Assembly (NCBI RefSeq): GCF_030068605.1
Contig: NZ_JASJOU010000005.1
Coordinates: forward strand, 310,001-374,000
Length of the DNA stretch: 64,000 nt
From: Xanthocytophaga agilis
Lineage (GTDB): Bacteria > Bacteroidota > Bacteroidia > Cytophagales > 172606-1
Direction: 5' to 3'
Shown: one piece after another, positions 24,548 to 33,217 of the stretch
Numbering within the stretch: the first letter of the stretch is position 1
How the letters are laid out: each line of letters starts with the position of its first letter
The notes under the pieces: model-generated
The model's input: only the letters and a program-made list of their open reading frames with translations
Database searches by the model: none
Told to the model about the DNA's origin: nothing
Made by a program: the position numbers and the translations under genes

Positions 24548-27277
24548 CTATTTCAAAGGATATTCAAATACATATTGTCCTGATCCTACTTCTATTACTG
24601 TTGTATCTTTATCCATTTTTGCTGACTTGTTAGCAGCAGTGAGAGCTTGCCCATTCTCTTTGATATCAGAAGCATTACTTCTTGGCAACCGAATAGTTGC
24701 TGTTGTATTGGCAGGGATAGTGATGGTAACTTTCAATTGTCCGTTTTTCTGTTCCCAACCTGACATAATTTCTCCGTATGGGCTGTTCACGCTGGCCTTT
24801 GCATAGGTAAGTCGGCCATCTGATGGTAATTGAGGCTGGATAAGAATATGTTTATACCCAGGCTTGCCAACTTCAATACCTGCTACAACCCGATACATCC
24901 AATCACCAATAGCACCATACGCATAGTGATTAAATGAATTCATTCCTTCATCCTGAAACGTACTGTCTGGTTTCATTCCATCCCAACGTTCCCAGATCGT
25001 AGTTGCTCCCATTTTAACAGGATAGAGCCATGACGGATAGAACTCCTGTAGTAATAAATCGTAACCTACCTCTGTATGCCCATTGTCTGAAAGCACATGA
25101 CATAGATAGGGTGTACCTAAAAATCCTGTCGATAGATGATTTCTACGACTTTTGATATCATCTACAAGATGCTGAGTAGCCATTGGCTTCAGATCTGCAG
25201 GTAGTAAGTTAAACATTAAAGCTAATACATAGGCGGTTTGCGAGTCGGAAGCAATGCGTCCAGCAGGTGTTACATATTCCTTGATAAATGTCTCCCTAAT
25301 CTGTTCAAACAATTTAGCATACTGACTCTCATCTTCCTGTTTGCCCAGGATATGTGCAGTTTCTTTAAGCAGGTGGGTTGAATAGGCATAAAAAGCTGTA
25401 GCTATGTAGTCATTATTTGTATATCCGTCTGGTTCTGGATGACTATTTATCCCTGGTCTGTAAAAAAGCCAGTCACCAAACACACTTCCTCCTCTCCAGA
25501 TATTTGATTTGCCAGCTTTGGAATGAATATATTCCACATAGGCTTTCATACTTGGATATTGTATTTCCAGCATCTGTTTATCCCCATAAATTTGGTATAA
25601 GGTATAAGGTGTAATCAGGGCTACGTCCCCCCAACCAGCAGAGGTTCCTTTCATCACCTTCTTTAAAACATCCGGAATAACAAACGGAACACCTCCATCT
25701 GAATACTGATCTGCTGCTACATCACGCATCCATTTGGTGAAAAAAGCAGCTACATCCATATTAAATCCAGCAGTGCGACAAAATACCTGTGCATCACCTG
25801 TCCATCCAAGACGTTCATCCCGTTGAGGGCAGTCTGTAGGTACATCCACAAAATTGCCTTTTTGTCCCCATTGAATATTATGTTGTAACTGGTTGACTAA
25901 TGCATTTGAGCACTCAAATGTACCGATAGGCTTCATGTCTGAATGAATGACAATGCCTGTTAGGTTCTCAGGCTTTATATCTCCAGGAAATCCTTCTATA
26001 GCAACAAAGCGGAAGCCCTGAAAGGTAAAATGTGGCTCAAAGGTCTCTTCACCCTCTCCTTTAAGGATATATTCAATGCGTTGTTTAGCCTGACGAAGAT
26101 TAGCTGTATAGAAGTTTCCTTTCTTGTCCAGAATCTCACTGTGACGTAATACGACTTTTGTACCAGCAGAGCCGCTTACTTTTAATCGAATCCATCCTAC
26201 CATATTTTGCCCCATATCGGCAACTAGTGTTCCTTCCGGAGTCCGAAATATATTTTTAGGCTTAATCTCTTGTATTTTTCGTACGGGTACACCAGCAGAA
26301 CCTATCAAATTGGAAAAGGTATGAGTCACTAAGCGTACTTTATGCCAGCTTTTATCATTAAACCCCACAACATTCCAGCCTTTCTTTTCCATACGGGCAT
26401 CATATACCTCTCCGTTGTAAATCTCAGAGCTGCGTACAGGGCTATCCTGAGTTGCCTTCCATGTTTCATCTGTTCCAACAATGGCCTGAGATCCATCCTG
26501 ATAGCGGACGTGTAACTGACATAGCAATGCCAGTTGATTGCCGTAAAAATTCCAGCTATTATCAAAGCCTATCGTTCCCCTGTACCACCCATCTCCGATC
26601 ATAGCACCTACTGCATTTTTTCCCTGTCTGACCTGTTCTGTCACATCATAAACCTGATACTGTAGCCTACTATTATAACTGGTCCAGCCTGGAGTCAGTA
26701 AGTCTTGTCCAACCCGCTGTCCATTCAGATAAAGTTCGTACATACCATAGGCTGTCACATATACCCTCGCAGAAGCGATAGGTTTGTTAATCGTAAATTC
26801 TTTTCGAGCCAATGAAGCAGAACTGGCTTTTAGTGTATCGCCAGGCATTCCAGGTGCTATCCATTTGGCTTTCCACTCAGTTGGCAATAGGATTCCCATT
26901 TCCCAAAAAGCTGCTTCACTCCATGCAGACTCTTTGTCATTCGTATCCCATACACGTACCTGCCAGTAATATCGCTTCCCGGATTCTGTCGCTTTTCCTT
27001 TATAAATTTGTAGTATCGATTCTGATGACTTTACTTTACCCGAACTCCAAACCAGACTCTGAACAGAAAAATCCTGTTTCGTAGCTACTCGAATTTCATA
27101 GGAATCCTGTATAGTATTTCGGGTGTCACTATTCAACTTCCAGCTCAAGCGAGGCTGTCGTACATCTATTCCAATTGGATTGACTTTGTGTTCACATGAC
27201 AAGTCCTTTACTTGAAGAGTTTGTGCTGCTAACGTACCAGCAATAAAGATTAAAAACAGGTAAATAAACGGTTTCAT
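24548..27277 (-). CDS. Secreted alpha-L-rhamnosidase, GH78
   Basis: Releases terminal L-rhamnose from plant glycosides and polysaccharides such as rhamnogalacturonan. 909 residues with a signal peptide (MKPFIYLFLIFIAGTLAAQ). It has the GH78 order: fibronectin-III-like N domain (LRQ-type RVWDTNDKESAWSEAAFWEMG), the LYLNGQRVGQDLLTPGWTSYNSRLQYQVYDVT block, then the (alpha/alpha)6 catalytic domain with DVPTDCPQRDERLGWTGDAQVFCRTA (conserved acidic residues) and ATTIWERWDG (general-acid/base region), ending in a beta-sandwich. It sits 52 bp downstream of rhaT on the same strand, so the two likely form a rhamnose operon. Confidence 0.95.
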   Translation of the reverse strand: MKPFIYLFLIFIAGTLAAQTLQVKDLSCEHKVNPIGIDVRQPRLSWKLNSDTRNTIQDSYEIRVATKQDFSVQSLVWSSGKVKSSESILQIYKGKATESGKRYYWQVRVWDTNDKESAWSEAAFWEMGILLPTEWKAKWIAPGMPGDTLKASSASLARKEFTINKPIASARVYVTAYGMYELYLNGQRVGQDLLTPGWTSYNSRLQYQVYDVTEQVRQGKNAVGAMIGDGWYRGTIGFDNSWNFYGNQLALLCQLHVRYQDGSQAIVGTDETWKATQDSPVRSSEIYNGEVYDARMEKKGWNVVGFNDKSWHKVRLVTHTFSNLIGSAGVPVRKIQEIKPKNIFRTPEGTLVADMGQNMVGWIRLKVSGSAGTKVVLRHSEILDKKGNFYTANLRQAKQRIEYILKGEGEETFEPHFTFQGFRFVAIEGFPGDIKPENLTGIVIHSDMKPIGTFECSNALVNQLQHNIQWGQKGNFVDVPTDCPQRDERLGWTGDAQVFCRTAGFNMDVAAFFTKWMRDVAADQYSDGGVPFVIPDVLKKVMKGTSAGWGDVALITPYTLYQIYGDKQMLEIQYPSMKAYVEYIHSKAGKSNIWRGGSVFGDWLFYRPGINSHPEPDGYTNNDYIATAFYAYSTHLLKETAHILGKQEDESQYAKLFEQIRETFIKEYVTPAGRIASDSQTAYVLALMFNLLPADLKPMATQHLVDDIKSRRNHLSTGFLGTPYLCHVLSDNGHTEVGYDLLLQEFYPSWLYPVKMGATTIWERWDGMKPDSTFQDEGMNSFNHYAYGAIGDWMYRVVAGIEVGKPGYKHILIQPQLPSDGRLTYAKASVNSPYGEIMSGWEQKNGQLKVTITIPANTTATIRLPRSNASDIKENGQALTAANKSAKMDKDTTVIEVGSGQYVFEYPLK

Positions 27278-27329
27278 ATTATAAATGAATTAATCAAGAG
27301 GTATCAGTTCTTGGCAATTTGGTATTGTT

Positions 27330-28364
27330 TTACAGGCTGCTGCCTAATCCTATTAATACAGTTGAAAATACAATCAGAAATAGGCCTATGTAAACAACCA
27401 TAAATGTTTTGGAGCTTGCACCCGCCCATTCTTTCAACAACAATCCCCACAATGTACTAAAGGTAATAATAAATGCCATGTGCATAGTCCAACCAGCAAA
27501 CCGTAAATCACCACTTAAGTAGTTATCTCCCATGCCGTAGAAGAAAAACTGGAAATACCAGGTTGTGCCTGCAAGCATTGCCCAAAAATAATTACGGCTA
27601 AGGGGAGTCTGAGAGTTAGTATAATCACCAAAGGACTTATTACGCTGATTGAGAATCATACACCAGATGAAGTTGGTTGTAAAGCCTCCAAGGAGTAATA
27701 CAGGATAGATTGCATTATTTTGCCATAAAGGATCTGTTCCAAATTCGACAGCTTTCAAGGCGATGGGTTTGCCAGCAGCTAATCCAAAGGCAAAGCAGGC
27801 ACTAAGGATACCCGATATGGTAGCTACCACAATTCCTTTTTTCAGATCAAACTCAGCTATGGTTGCTTTCTTCTGTTCTCCACTCAGTTCTTTCTCTTTC
27901 ATCATACCTGCACGCCCACACACTGCAATTCCCAATAGGCAGACAACTACTCCTGCCAGTGTAAATATTCCTGTACGGGTAGAAATGAGTTCATTAAATT
28001 TACCATCCCAGATAGGAGGGATCAATGTACCAAATGCAGAACAATATCCTAAAGCGATTGCCATACCCAGTGAAATACCCAGATATCGCATAGCTAATCC
28101 GAATGTAAGCCCTCCAATTCCCCACAGTACACCAAAGAAATACGTCCATCCTAAGGTATCTATCGCAGTAGTTGTGATAGAGGCCACCAACTCTTTTACT
28201 GTTAAACTTCCCATTAGCCAGGGAACAATAATCCAGGATGCTACACCTCCAACAATCCATGCACTTTCCCAGGACCATTGTTTGACTTTACGAAAAGGTA
28301 AATAAAAACTACCTGAGGCAAACCCACCTAAAGCATGAAAGAAAACACCGAGAAAAGACCCCAT
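27330..28364 (-). CDS. rhaT: L-rhamnose/proton symporter RhaT
   Basis: 344 residues with about ten membrane helices. The RhaT signature is clear: GVFFHALGGFASGSFYLPFRKVKQWSWESAW at the N-terminus, LGWTYFFGVLWGIGGLTFGLAMRYLGISLGMAIALGYCSAFGTLIPP and TTWYFQFFFYGMG. It carries L-rhamnose inward with H+. First gene of the two-gene rhamnose unit with the GH78 enzyme. The rhamnose catabolic enzymes are not in the window. Confidence 0.93.
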   Translation of the reverse strand: MGSFLGVFFHALGGFASGSFYLPFRKVKQWSWESAWIVGGVASWIIVPWLMGSLTVKELVASITTTAIDTLGWTYFFGVLWGIGGLTFGLAMRYLGISLGMAIALGYCSAFGTLIPPIWDGKFNELISTRTGIFTLAGVVVCLLGIAVCGRAGMMKEKELSGEQKKATIAEFDLKKGIVVATISGILSACFAFGLAAGKPIALKAVEFGTDPLWQNNAIYPVLLLGGFTTNFIWCMILNQRNKSFGDYTNSQTPLSRNYFWAMLAGTTWYFQFFFYGMGDNYLSGDLRFAGWTMHMAFIITFSTLWGLLLKEWAGASSKTFMVVYIGLFLIVFSTVLIGLGSSL

Positions 28365-28603
28365 GAATATAAATTGGATTAGTAAGTGGAGGAAAATCCG
28401 CTTGTATAATTAAAAGAAAATCTTACACTTTATTACTAAAAAACTCTTCTGTCGGTGAACTTTCATCCTGTAGTGTCCTGCATGATTGTAAAAGGATATC
28501 ATACTCAAACATTTACCCAAGATGTACTAATCTCCAGGATTTAAGACTAAATTTGATGTTAGTTACAGATTCAGATAGATAGTGTGAAACAGATGTATTT
28601 ATA

Positions 28604-29245
28604 ATGATGCGATTATTGGTTTTGACCGGGTTTTATAGTTTGACAATGCTTTGCAGTATTTCTAAACCACATGATGTAATCACTCCGTTAGTGCTGGCCA
28701 AACTCAGAGAGGGTGACTTAATTTTTCAAACTTCACTTTCGGAGCAAAGTAAGGCTATTCAGCTAGCCACAAAGTCTAAATATTCTCATTGTGGTATCAT
28801 CTATAAAAACAGAGAGGATTACTATGTATTTGAGGCGGTACAACCTGTAAAGATTACACCTCTGGCCCAATGGATTTTACGGGGTAAAAATGGCCATTAT
28901 GTTGTTAAACGCCTGAGAAATGTAGATTCTGTTCTGACCGAAAATACATTACAACGAATGAAACAGGCAGGAGAACAATTCAAAGGCAAAGACTATGATG
29001 TAGCCTTTAGCTGGAGCGACGACAAGGTATACTGTTCTGAACTTATCTGGAAAGTATACAAAAGTGGTGCAGGAATTGAGTTGGGTCGACTTCAAAAACT
29101 TGGAGAGTTTGACTTAACAAATGATATAGTAAAGAAAATGCTAAAAACACGTTATGGTCATAAAATACCATTGGATGAAACTGTAGTTTCTCCACAATCC
29201 ATATTCTCCAGTTCACAGTTGGTTACAATACAAGAGGTTGAGTAG
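28604..29245 (+). CDS. Secreted YiiX/YebB-like (permuted papain fold) hydrolase
   Basis: 213 residues with a signal peptide or membrane anchor (MMRLLVLTGFYSLTMLCSISKP). The permuted NlpC/P60-like core is GDLIFQTSLSEQSKAIQLATKSKYSHCGIIYK (His of YSHCGI) and later DKVYCSELIWKVYKSG, whose Cys is the likely nucleophile. Members are amidases or peptidases of unknown substrate; cell-wall peptides or lipids have been proposed for relatives. First of three tightly spaced genes (27 bp and 10 bp gaps) with two SRPBCC proteins. Confidence 0.85.
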   Translation: MMRLLVLTGFYSLTMLCSISKPHDVITPLVLAKLREGDLIFQTSLSEQSKAIQLATKSKYSHCGIIYKNREDYYVFEAVQPVKITPLAQWILRGKNGHYVVKRLRNVDSVLTENTLQRMKQAGEQFKGKDYDVAFSWSDDKVYCSELIWKVYKSGAGIELGRLQKLGEFDLTNDIVKKMLKTRYGHKIPLDETVVSPQSIFSSSQLVTIQEVE

Positions 29246-29272
29246 ATAACATATCTATAAAATGATACTCTC

Positions 29273-29758
29273 ATGAAGAATACAATCAAGTTCTCGGAAA
29301 AAATCCTTATCCATGCGTCAGCAACAAAAGTGTTTGACTATACTCAGGATTATACAAACAGACTTAAATGGGATACATTTCTGACAAAAGCAGATTTAAT
29401 AGAAGGTGCCACCAAGGCAGGCAAAGGTGTTAAGGCTTATTGTGTAGCTCGCAATGGTCTGGGTATGGAAACAGAATATGTGACATTTAACAGACCCAGA
29501 GTTACAGCTATTAAAATGACAAAAGGTCCTTTTCTGTTTAAAACATTTCTAGGCTCATGGACATTCAAAGACCTGTCAGCAAGCCAAACCGAGGTAATCT
29601 TTCTGTATTCTTTTGAATTGCGTTTTCCTTTGCAGATTTTAAGTTATTTCATTAAGCGCAATCTTCGAAATAATGTAAGGCAAAGACTAATAGATTTAAA
29701 GACTTGTATAGAGGAAGATGCAGTAACATCAGTCAGAATAGAACCTAAAATCCTATAA
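29273..29758 (+). CDS. SRPBCC family protein
   Basis: 161 residues with a START/Bet v1-like pattern: FSEKILIHASATKVFDYTQDYTNRLKWDTFLTKA, GMETEYVTFNRPRVTAIKM and TEVIFLYSFELRFPLQ. Such domains bind hydrophobic ligands such as lipids or polyketides; ligand unknown. Second gene of the three-gene unit. Confidence 0.8.
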   Translation: MKNTIKFSEKILIHASATKVFDYTQDYTNRLKWDTFLTKADLIEGATKAGKGVKAYCVARNGLGMETEYVTFNRPRVTAIKMTKGPFLFKTFLGSWTFKDLSASQTEVIFLYSFELRFPLQILSYFIKRNLRNNVRQRLIDLKTCIEEDAVTSVRIEPKIL

Positions 29759-29768
29759 ATTAAGGAAT

Positions 29769-30725
29769 ATGCAAACAGTTTTTACTACTCTAAAACCTAT
29801 TGCCATACCTACGGCTTATGCAATTGTAATTCGCTCTCTCTTTGGTGTAGTCAATTGGAATGATCTATTCTCAGTGATGTCTATAGCATTCTTGTTTCTG
29901 GTACCAACTACAGTGGGAGCTTTAGCAGTATATTTACTACCGGTTCATAAAGCCAGACGCACTGCTTACAGAATTTTTACTCCCTGGATACCTATCTTTG
30001 CTTTTTTAGTAATCACACTACTATTTGCATGGGAGGGTTGGGCCTGCTGGTTAATGGTTTTGCCATTATTTTTGTTTGCAGCTACAATAGGTGGAATCAT
30101 TGGTGGCATTCTTAAATCAAGAAAGGAAGATAAGAAGATCTACATTTCTACTTTGATGCTTTTACCATTCCTATGTTCACCATTAGAAAGCTGGATAGGT
30201 TCTCTTCCTGGTACATATACAGCTTACACCTATATCGACATACATGCTCCAGCAGATACGATCTGGAAAAATGTGACTCGGGTAAAAGAAATTTCTCAGG
30301 AGCAAGACAAAGGTTGGTTAACTAAAACACTGGGATTTCCAAGACCTGTGAAAGCAGAACTTAACTATGAAGGAGTAGGTGCTTATCGGGAGGCTATTTT
30401 TACAAATGGTCTTGTATTTCATGAAACTGTACTGGAGTATAGTGATAAAAAGAAAATGGTATTTGCGATCAAAGCCTATCCACATGAAATTCCATCTACC
30501 ACAATGGATGAGCATGTAGTAATCGGGGGTAATTATTTTGATGTGTTAAACGGAACATATGAACTGGAAGAATTAAATAAAGACACTTACAGATTGCATT
30601 TGTATAGTCATTTTAAGCTAAATACAACCTTTAATTTTTATGCAAGCTGGTGGGCACGATGGATTATGCAGGATATTCAGAATAATATTCTACAGGTTGA
30701 AAAGCAAAGAGCAGAACAAGGGTAA
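29769..30725 (+). CDS. Membrane protein with C-terminal SRPBCC domain
   Basis: 318 residues. The N-terminal 140 residues hold four hydrophobic segments (YAIVIRSLFGVV, SIAFLFLVPTTVGALAVYLL, TPWIPIFAFLVITLLFAWEGW and LMVLPLFLFAATIGGIIGGIL). The C-terminal half is a second SRPBCC-like domain (YTYIDIHAPADTIWKNVTRVKEI, GAYREAIFTNGLVFHETVL, YDVLNGTYELEEL) and a final Trp-rich helix. Membrane domain fused to a ligand-binding fold. It follows the soluble SRPBCC gene by 10 bp. Function unknown. Confidence 0.75.
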   Translation: MQTVFTTLKPIAIPTAYAIVIRSLFGVVNWNDLFSVMSIAFLFLVPTTVGALAVYLLPVHKARRTAYRIFTPWIPIFAFLVITLLFAWEGWACWLMVLPLFLFAATIGGIIGGILKSRKEDKKIYISTLMLLPFLCSPLESWIGSLPGTYTAYTYIDIHAPADTIWKNVTRVKEISQEQDKGWLTKTLGFPRPVKAELNYEGVGAYREAIFTNGLVFHETVLEYSDKKKMVFAIKAYPHEIPSTTMDEHVVIGGNYFDVLNGTYELEELNKDTYRLHLYSHFKLNTTFNFYASWWARWIMQDIQNNILQVEKQRAEQG

Positions 30726-30808
30726 TGGCATTGCTTAAGTCAAGGTGTGACCTAAAATTAACAAGGAGAGGTCAATAATCATTACTATCCGATTACTGGC
30801 TTTATAAG

Positions 30809-32116
30809 CTAGTGTACATTACTATCAAAGGTATTTGTGTAAACAATGTCTCCATTTAAACCTTTCAATTCAATAAAATCAATTTCACATAATCCATTGG
30901 ATATAAATCCAATCCCGGTTAAAAGTTTGGAGGTTGTTTTATAGGAAGTTGCAAATACGTCTTTGTTATTTATTCGGATCACAGCTTGTTTATCTTTGAC
31001 TCGTACTTCAAGGTCCATCCAGTGTGTTACGTCAAAACCCAAAGAGGCCAAGTCTGTTTCTTTTCCACTGATGAAGTGTTCTCCAAACTGTACCATAGAC
31101 TCGCTGGAACAACCTTTAAGCGTACTGGTAAAGAACATTGTATACCTTTGACAGAATATTTCGGGCATCAGATATGGACACGAATTTTTTTTCACTTCTT
31201 TTACCCTTATTCTGACTTTTAGAATGTAGTTATCCCCATCAACATGCATTTTGCCAGGAAAATAGGTATACAAATACTCTTTCTCTTTGTATATGTCAAT
31301 GTGACTATTTAGTAGATCATCTTCTGTTATATTCAACATACCATCGTGTATAATCTGACTGGTGTAGATATAATCTGGCTTGCTGCTGGGATTATCTTTT
31401 GCAAAGAAAAACCATCGGTCTGTTGGAATATTTATATCAATAGTCCGGATAACGGAATCATTGGCAATTAATTTGGCAATATGATAGCCTGGTTCGTAAT
31501 AAATATCTGTGAGAGTATAATTATTTTTGGATATACGAACTCTCCGATTTCTATCCCATGACTGTTGAATAAAGAAGCTATCAGCTTGTACTTCATCTAC
31601 ATTATAGGTAAAGACCACTGTATTAGGGATATCATTATTTGTGTTAGTCCGTGCAGATAAAGTTGCTCGATCTACATTGGCAAATGGTTTCTTCTCAGAG
31701 AACTGAATGAATCCCAGTACAGCAGTAACTCCAATAACCAGACACATTACAACGGCTAGTCTGAATCTCTTGTTTGTTAGCGAGGAGGCTTTCTGAACAG
31801 GATTCTCTGTATCAATAGTATCTTCTTTCGCTAACTGATTCTCTTCTTTATCCCTGAAAAGGGCTTTATACTCTTGCCAATTGTGATACCCCAAATATCT
31901 GGAAATGGCATCTAGTGTTGCAATCTGAGGTAAACGACTGAACTCCCCATTCAGCAGCCGTTTGATTGTAATGCCACTAATCAATGTTCCTGTGTTATCT
32001 TCTATGCGTTGGCTAATGTGGTCAAAGTCTCTCTGAGTCAGACGGTCTACTTCTAAATATCCATTCTTTTTAAAGATCTCAAGCAGACATTTTTTAACAA
32101 TGTATTGGTCAGTCAT
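30809..32116 (-). CDS. ToxR-like single-pass membrane protein with N-terminal HTH-like domain
   Basis: 435 residues. The N-terminal 95 residues resemble a helical DNA-binding domain found on many Bacteroidota membrane proteins (IVKKCLLEIFKKNGYLEVDRL, DNTGTLISGITIKRLLNGEFSRLPQIATLDAISRYLGYHNWQEY). One membrane helix follows at about 119-139 (RLAVVMCLVIGVTAVLGFIQF), then about 295 exported residues with a beta-rich, concanavalin-like pattern (DLEVRVKDKQAVIRINNKDVF). The topology is that of ToxR. Ligand and targets unknown. It is divergent from a DoxX-like gene and convergent with the SRPBCC operon. Confidence 0.7.
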   Translation of the reverse strand: MTDQYIVKKCLLEIFKKNGYLEVDRLTQRDFDHISQRIEDNTGTLISGITIKRLLNGEFSRLPQIATLDAISRYLGYHNWQEYKALFRDKEENQLAKEDTIDTENPVQKASSLTNKRFRLAVVMCLVIGVTAVLGFIQFSEKKPFANVDRATLSARTNTNNDIPNTVVFTYNVDEVQADSFFIQQSWDRNRRVRISKNNYTLTDIYYEPGYHIAKLIANDSVIRTIDINIPTDRWFFFAKDNPSSKPDYIYTSQIIHDGMLNITEDDLLNSHIDIYKEKEYLYTYFPGKMHVDGDNYILKVRIRVKEVKKNSCPYLMPEIFCQRYTMFFTSTLKGCSSESMVQFGEHFISGKETDLASLGFDVTHWMDLEVRVKDKQAVIRINNKDVFATSYKTTSKLLTGIGFISNGLCEIDFIELKGLNGDIVYTNTFDSNVH

Positions 32117-32302
32117 ATCTTAAGCAGGCTTTGTCTGTAATTTGGTTTGCTTTTGCAGAGTTTTGATCAGGTTTTGATGATACAATTCGTAACTACCATC
32201 CATAATTTTATGCAGTAGATTATTGCTTTTGCCAGCAACTTCCCAGTAAGCAAACTTGCTGATAGAAAGAAGTTTTGGAGAACGAATATACACACAAAAC
32301 AT

Positions 32303-33118
32303 ATGAAAGAATCTGTTAAAATTGGTCATTTATTTTATGGTGCGGCGTTGATTGTATATGGAGTCCAGCAGTTTATTTATAGTAATTTCCGAAATGTTCA
32401 GTTTCCTGCATGGCAATCCTATCTACCTTTACTATCTATCTGGGCTTATCTGACAGGGATTGGATTAGTATTGGCAGGTGTATCAATTATTATTGGCAAA
32501 AGAGGTAAAGAGGCGGCACTATTAGTGGGTGGGATATTTCTATTTTTGTTTCTGTTTGTTCATATTCCATTCGAACTCTTTGGTGAAGTCAATAGTAGTT
32601 TACATCTGGCCTTGTGGCTGGATGCATTAAAAGAACTTGCCTTGTCAGGAGGTGCATTTGTGATGGCAGGTTCATTTCAGGAGAGCTCTGAACAGGCAAG
32701 AATAGTGGCGCCTCTGCGATTTCTGGAAAAGCTTACACCATTAGGAAGTACACTATTTTCAATTCCTATGATTAGCTTTGGAATTATGCATTTTTTGTAT
32801 GCCGACTATGTAGCTATTTTAGTTCCGGCATGGTGGCCGGATCATTTATTTTGGACTTATAGTACAGGTGTAGCTCTAATAGCTGCTGGAACCGCTATTA
32901 TTTTAAAAATAAGAGAAGGAGTTATTGGGCTGCTGTTTAGTATAATGTTATTGTTCTGGGTTATTTCTCTGCATATTCCCCGAGCGATTGATGAGCCTTT
33001 TGCGGCAAGAGGCAATGAAGTTTCCAGTGCATTTGATGCATTAGCTTTCTGTGGAATTACCTGGGTAATCGCACTCAGAACGTTAAGAAGAGATCTTAAA
33101 GAAATATTTACAAAGTAA
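32303..33118 (+). CDS. Multi-pass membrane protein, tandem DoxX-like
   Basis: 271 residues with about eight membrane helices. Two halves look alike: residues 5-140 (IGHLFYGAALIVYGVQQFIY...FPAWQSYLPLLSIWAYLTGIGLVLAG) and 145-265 (PLGSTLFSIPMISFGIMHFLYADYVAILVPAWWPDHLFWTYSTGVALIAAG). Both share the FPAW/VPAWWP pattern of DoxX/DoxD-type membrane proteins. I infer an internal duplication. Function unknown. Divergent from the ToxR-like gene. Confidence 0.75.
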   Translation: MKESVKIGHLFYGAALIVYGVQQFIYSNFRNVQFPAWQSYLPLLSIWAYLTGIGLVLAGVSIIIGKRGKEAALLVGGIFLFLFLFVHIPFELFGEVNSSLHLALWLDALKELALSGGAFVMAGSFQESSEQARIVAPLRFLEKLTPLGSTLFSIPMISFGIMHFLYADYVAILVPAWWPDHLFWTYSTGVALIAAGTAIILKIREGVIGLLFSIMLLFWVISLHIPRAIDEPFAARGNEVSSAFDALAFCGITWVIALRTLRRDLKEIFTK

Positions 33119-33217
33119 TTTGTTAACTGATACTGACAGATTACTTTGTATCCAATATATTAACACAGAGTGAATAAAAATCAGAGCAAAATAGATTCCT
33201 TAATCAAAGAAATATCT

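Noticed and set aside
32120-32329. Short minus-strand frame of 69 codons between the ToxR-like and DoxX-like genes
   Set aside because: It overlaps the start of the DoxX-like gene, has no domain or signal peptide, and occupies the divergent promoter region.
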